From the NCBI GenBank assembly GCA_973895155.1, contig OZ316895.1, positions 23,002,001 through 23,066,000 on the forward strand: 64,000 nucleotides of DNA. Reading direction: 5' to 3'. Below are positions 62,268 through 64,000 of this stretch, piece after piece. The notes beneath the pieces are model-generated. The model saw only the letters and a program-made list of their open reading frames with translations. It did not search any database and had not been told where the DNA came from. Each line of letters starts with the position of its first letter. The stretch's first letter is position 1. The DNA comes from Marsupella aquatica (lineage: Eukaryota; Marchantiophyta). Position numbers and translations under genes: made by a program.

Positions 62268-63095
62268 AGAAGAAAGTCTATCAATGTAAAAAGCTCACGG
62301 GTTCATACCAAAAATTTAAATTTGTCATTGGAAAGGGTAAAAAATCTATCAATGTAAAAGTGTCACAGTTCATACCAATAATCAAAATTTGACTTTAGAA
62401 AAGAGAAGAAGGTCTATCAATGTGAAAAGTGTTAGGTTGATACCAAAGATCAAAGTCTGCTGTTGGAAAAGAGAAGGTGTACCAACATAAAAAGTGTCAG
62501 GATTCCTACAAAGAGCAAAAATATTGTTGGGGAAGAGAGAACTGACCCAGAGGTCCCAGGTTCAATCCCCCTTCCACACTAAAGGGGTGTGGAAGGTATA
62601 GGTGTCTGTGTGTGGGGGTGTAGTGGTGGGAGTCTGGTTTATCCTGTGCCCCTGGTTGGTCCACTTAGGGGTCGGGTTCAACCATCTCTCCCTCCTGGTC
62701 TTGGTCCTGTCTCTGGGTATTCTCCCCCCTTGTGGGCTACCCTAGAGTGAAGCATACTCCAAACTATAAAGTATATCCTCCATTGAATAGGTTACTTACT
62801 TTCAGCTTTCAAGGCCCCCAAAAGGAAGAAGAACAAAGTCTATCAATGGAAAAAGTGTGAGGATTGCCAAAATTGTCGTTGGAAAAGAGGAGAAGGTATA
62901 TCAATGTATAGAGCGGGGATTGCAAAAATTGTCGTTGGAAAAGAGGAGAAGGTATATTAATGTAAAGAGTGGGGATTGCCAAAATTGTCGTTGGAAAAGA
63001 GGAGAAGGTATATCAATGGAAAGAGTGGGGATAGCAAAAATTGTCGTTGGAAAAGAGGAGAAGGTATATCAATGTAAAAAGTGTCAGGATCCATA
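62268..63095. repeat. Tandem array of a TATCAATG-containing unit, split by an insertion
   Basis: Left part (62268-62530): four worn units of about 60 bp sharing TCTATCAATGT[AG]AAAAGTGT. Right part (62860-63095): four near-identical 56-bp units, with ATTGTCGTTGGAAAAGAGGA at 62872, 62928, 62984 and 63040. An unrelated segment sits between them. Because 56 is not divisible by three, the 79-codon frame at 62857-63096 reads the unit in successive frames and is not a gene. Confidence 0.9.
62531..62800 (+). mobile_element. Possible tRNA-derived SINE fragment
   Basis: The segment interrupting the array begins near CTGACCCAGAGGTCCCAGG and contains GGTTCAATCCC, close to a polymerase III B box (GGTTCGANNCC). 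The wording around it resembles the tRNA-like heads of plant SINEs. An A box is not visible, so a 5' truncation is likely. Boundaries are approximate and no target duplication was fixed. Confidence 0.4.
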
Positions 63096-63510
63096 GGGTT
63101 GCATGGTGGTCTATGGGTGTGTGACATTCTTTGGTGACATTCGTCACACACGCGAAATAGAGAGAACAAATCACGCTGTCAGTCTGCACACCAAATGTGA
63201 TGAGTTCGTTTGACCGTTCTCACGTCGCAGAAGTCGTGCCAACAGAATCAATGGCTGATCTGAGTACAGTATAATACTAGTATAGGACATTAGGACTCGG
63301 ACTGTGTCGGAGCGAGCTTCTCGAGACAGCGCGGGCGGGAATACAAATCATGATTCAGCGCAGCCAACGCTGAATGATTTTGGACCACAGTCATGTAGGA
63401 GATCTCCGTAATCCCCGTGAACTCACCGTTGGCGAAACCTGCAGCAGTCTGAAAATGTCTGATCGACTGATCCGTTCGCCTCTTCCTCCTTCCCGCATTT
63501 CTCCTCCGTC
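63096..63510. other. Intergenic, possible promoter
   Basis: Composition becomes richer in GC and in CT-rich runs (CTCCTCCTTCCC near 63485), as in a plant promoter and leader. No TATA box chosen. Confidence 0.3.
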
Positions 63511-63927
63511 ATGCATTTAAATGCATTCATTCCCTTCAGTCGTCTCACTCTGTCACACACTGAGCCCCACGCAGTCATTCACCCAGCAGCAGGAGCTCAG
63601 AGCTGCTCAGGGGAGCGAGATCATCATTCTCCTCCAGTCCTCGCGTGCAACGCAAAACTTGGATGCCGCCATTGTGATCCACTCACAAGCAGCACCCATC
63701 ACTCCACCGGATTTCATTCCTTCCCACTCGCGGTGGAGAAACTTATTTACTTACTGGAGAGGGCCCTCCTTGCCATCGAGTCTAGTCTGCCAGACGACGA
63801 GACTCCAATACCGGACCTGTACGTTGCAGCAATTACTGCGGCCCAGCCAGTGCTGCGCTGCACTGGCCCGCATGCATTGCAAATGGCGGTGCACTGCGTT
63901 CCCGTACTCGAGAAATGTGGCCGTTGA
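63511..63927 (+). CDS. Possible 5' exon of an unidentified gene
   Basis: 138 codons from ATG 63511; an overlapping frame from ATG 63521 is also open for 137 codons. The second half of the first frame is the more protein-like (VEKLIYLLERALLAIESSLP, YVAAITAAQPVLRC). It could continue through a donor such as CCC|GTACTC near 63903 into exons beyond the window. No family recognised. Confidence 0.28.
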   Translation: MHLNAFIPFSRLTLSHTEPHAVIHPAAGAQSCSGERDHHSPPVLACNAKLGCRHCDPLTSSTHHSTGFHSFPLAVEKLIYLLERALLAIESSLPDDETPIPDLYVAAITAAQPVLRCTGPHALQMAVHCVPVLEKCGR

Positions 63928-64000
63928 GACCTGAGAGAGCTACGACCAGCTCAGGCGTACACTTGGGAGATGATGCGACATGAAATGTATCCAACGGGGT

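Noticed and set aside
62857-63096. 79-codon frame across the 56-bp array
   Set aside because: The period is not a multiple of three, so the same DNA is read in different frames; not consistent with a selected protein.

Overview
The window looks like nuclear DNA of a land plant. Three things point there. The ubiquitin repeats carry the plant-type residues Ser19, Asp24 and Ala57. The ribosomal protein uS15 (RPS13) gene is a close match to plant RPS13 in length and intron-rich layout. The GH10 xylanase has the tandem carbohydrate-binding modules typical of plant xylanases. Sparse genes, long AT-rich intergenic stretches, degenerate tandem repeats and Ty1/Copia elements fit a medium or large plant genome. 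I suspect a seed-free plant, but the sequence alone does not prove it. There are no bacterial operons, no CRISPR array and no organellar genes.

Layout. 1-2137: 3' end of a Copia element, inserted into an older, antisense, related LTR (2138-2372). 4395-5225: an intact reading frame that I read as an XRCC4-superfamily (PAXX-like) DNA-repair protein. 5600-7450: exon-like fragments of an unidentified, probably decayed gene. 10959-11993: a Mutator-like non-autonomous element with a 10-bp target duplication. 13434-15606: five-exon RPS13 with an antisense coding-like segment in intron 1. 16981-22560: direct and tandem repeats. 22780-23245: a small predicted three-exon gene. 24023-26812: three-exon GH10 xylanase. 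26.8-37.2 kb: gene-poor, with tandem repeats and a foldback. 37226-37906 (minus): dolichyl-diphosphatase. 38763-38972: a short element sharing ends with the one at 11 kb. 38.97-48.4 kb: AT-rich and gene-poor. 48436-49125 (minus): three-repeat polyubiquitin, flanked by two copies of a 0.7-kb repeat. 53802-60137: complete Copia element with identical-length LTRs and a 5-bp target duplication but a defective polyprotein. 62.2-63.1 kb: drifting tandem array split by a SINE-like insertion. 63.5 kb onward: possible 5' end of another gene.

The identifiable genes are unrelated housekeeping or cell-wall genes: translation, ubiquitin supply, dolichol recycling for N-glycosylation, xylan modification, and probably end joining. 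They do not form a pathway. The points most worth a second look are the plant PAXX-like candidate, Thr28 in all three ubiquitin repeats, a young Copia insertion whose pol is already broken, and the two-member Mutator-like mini-element family.
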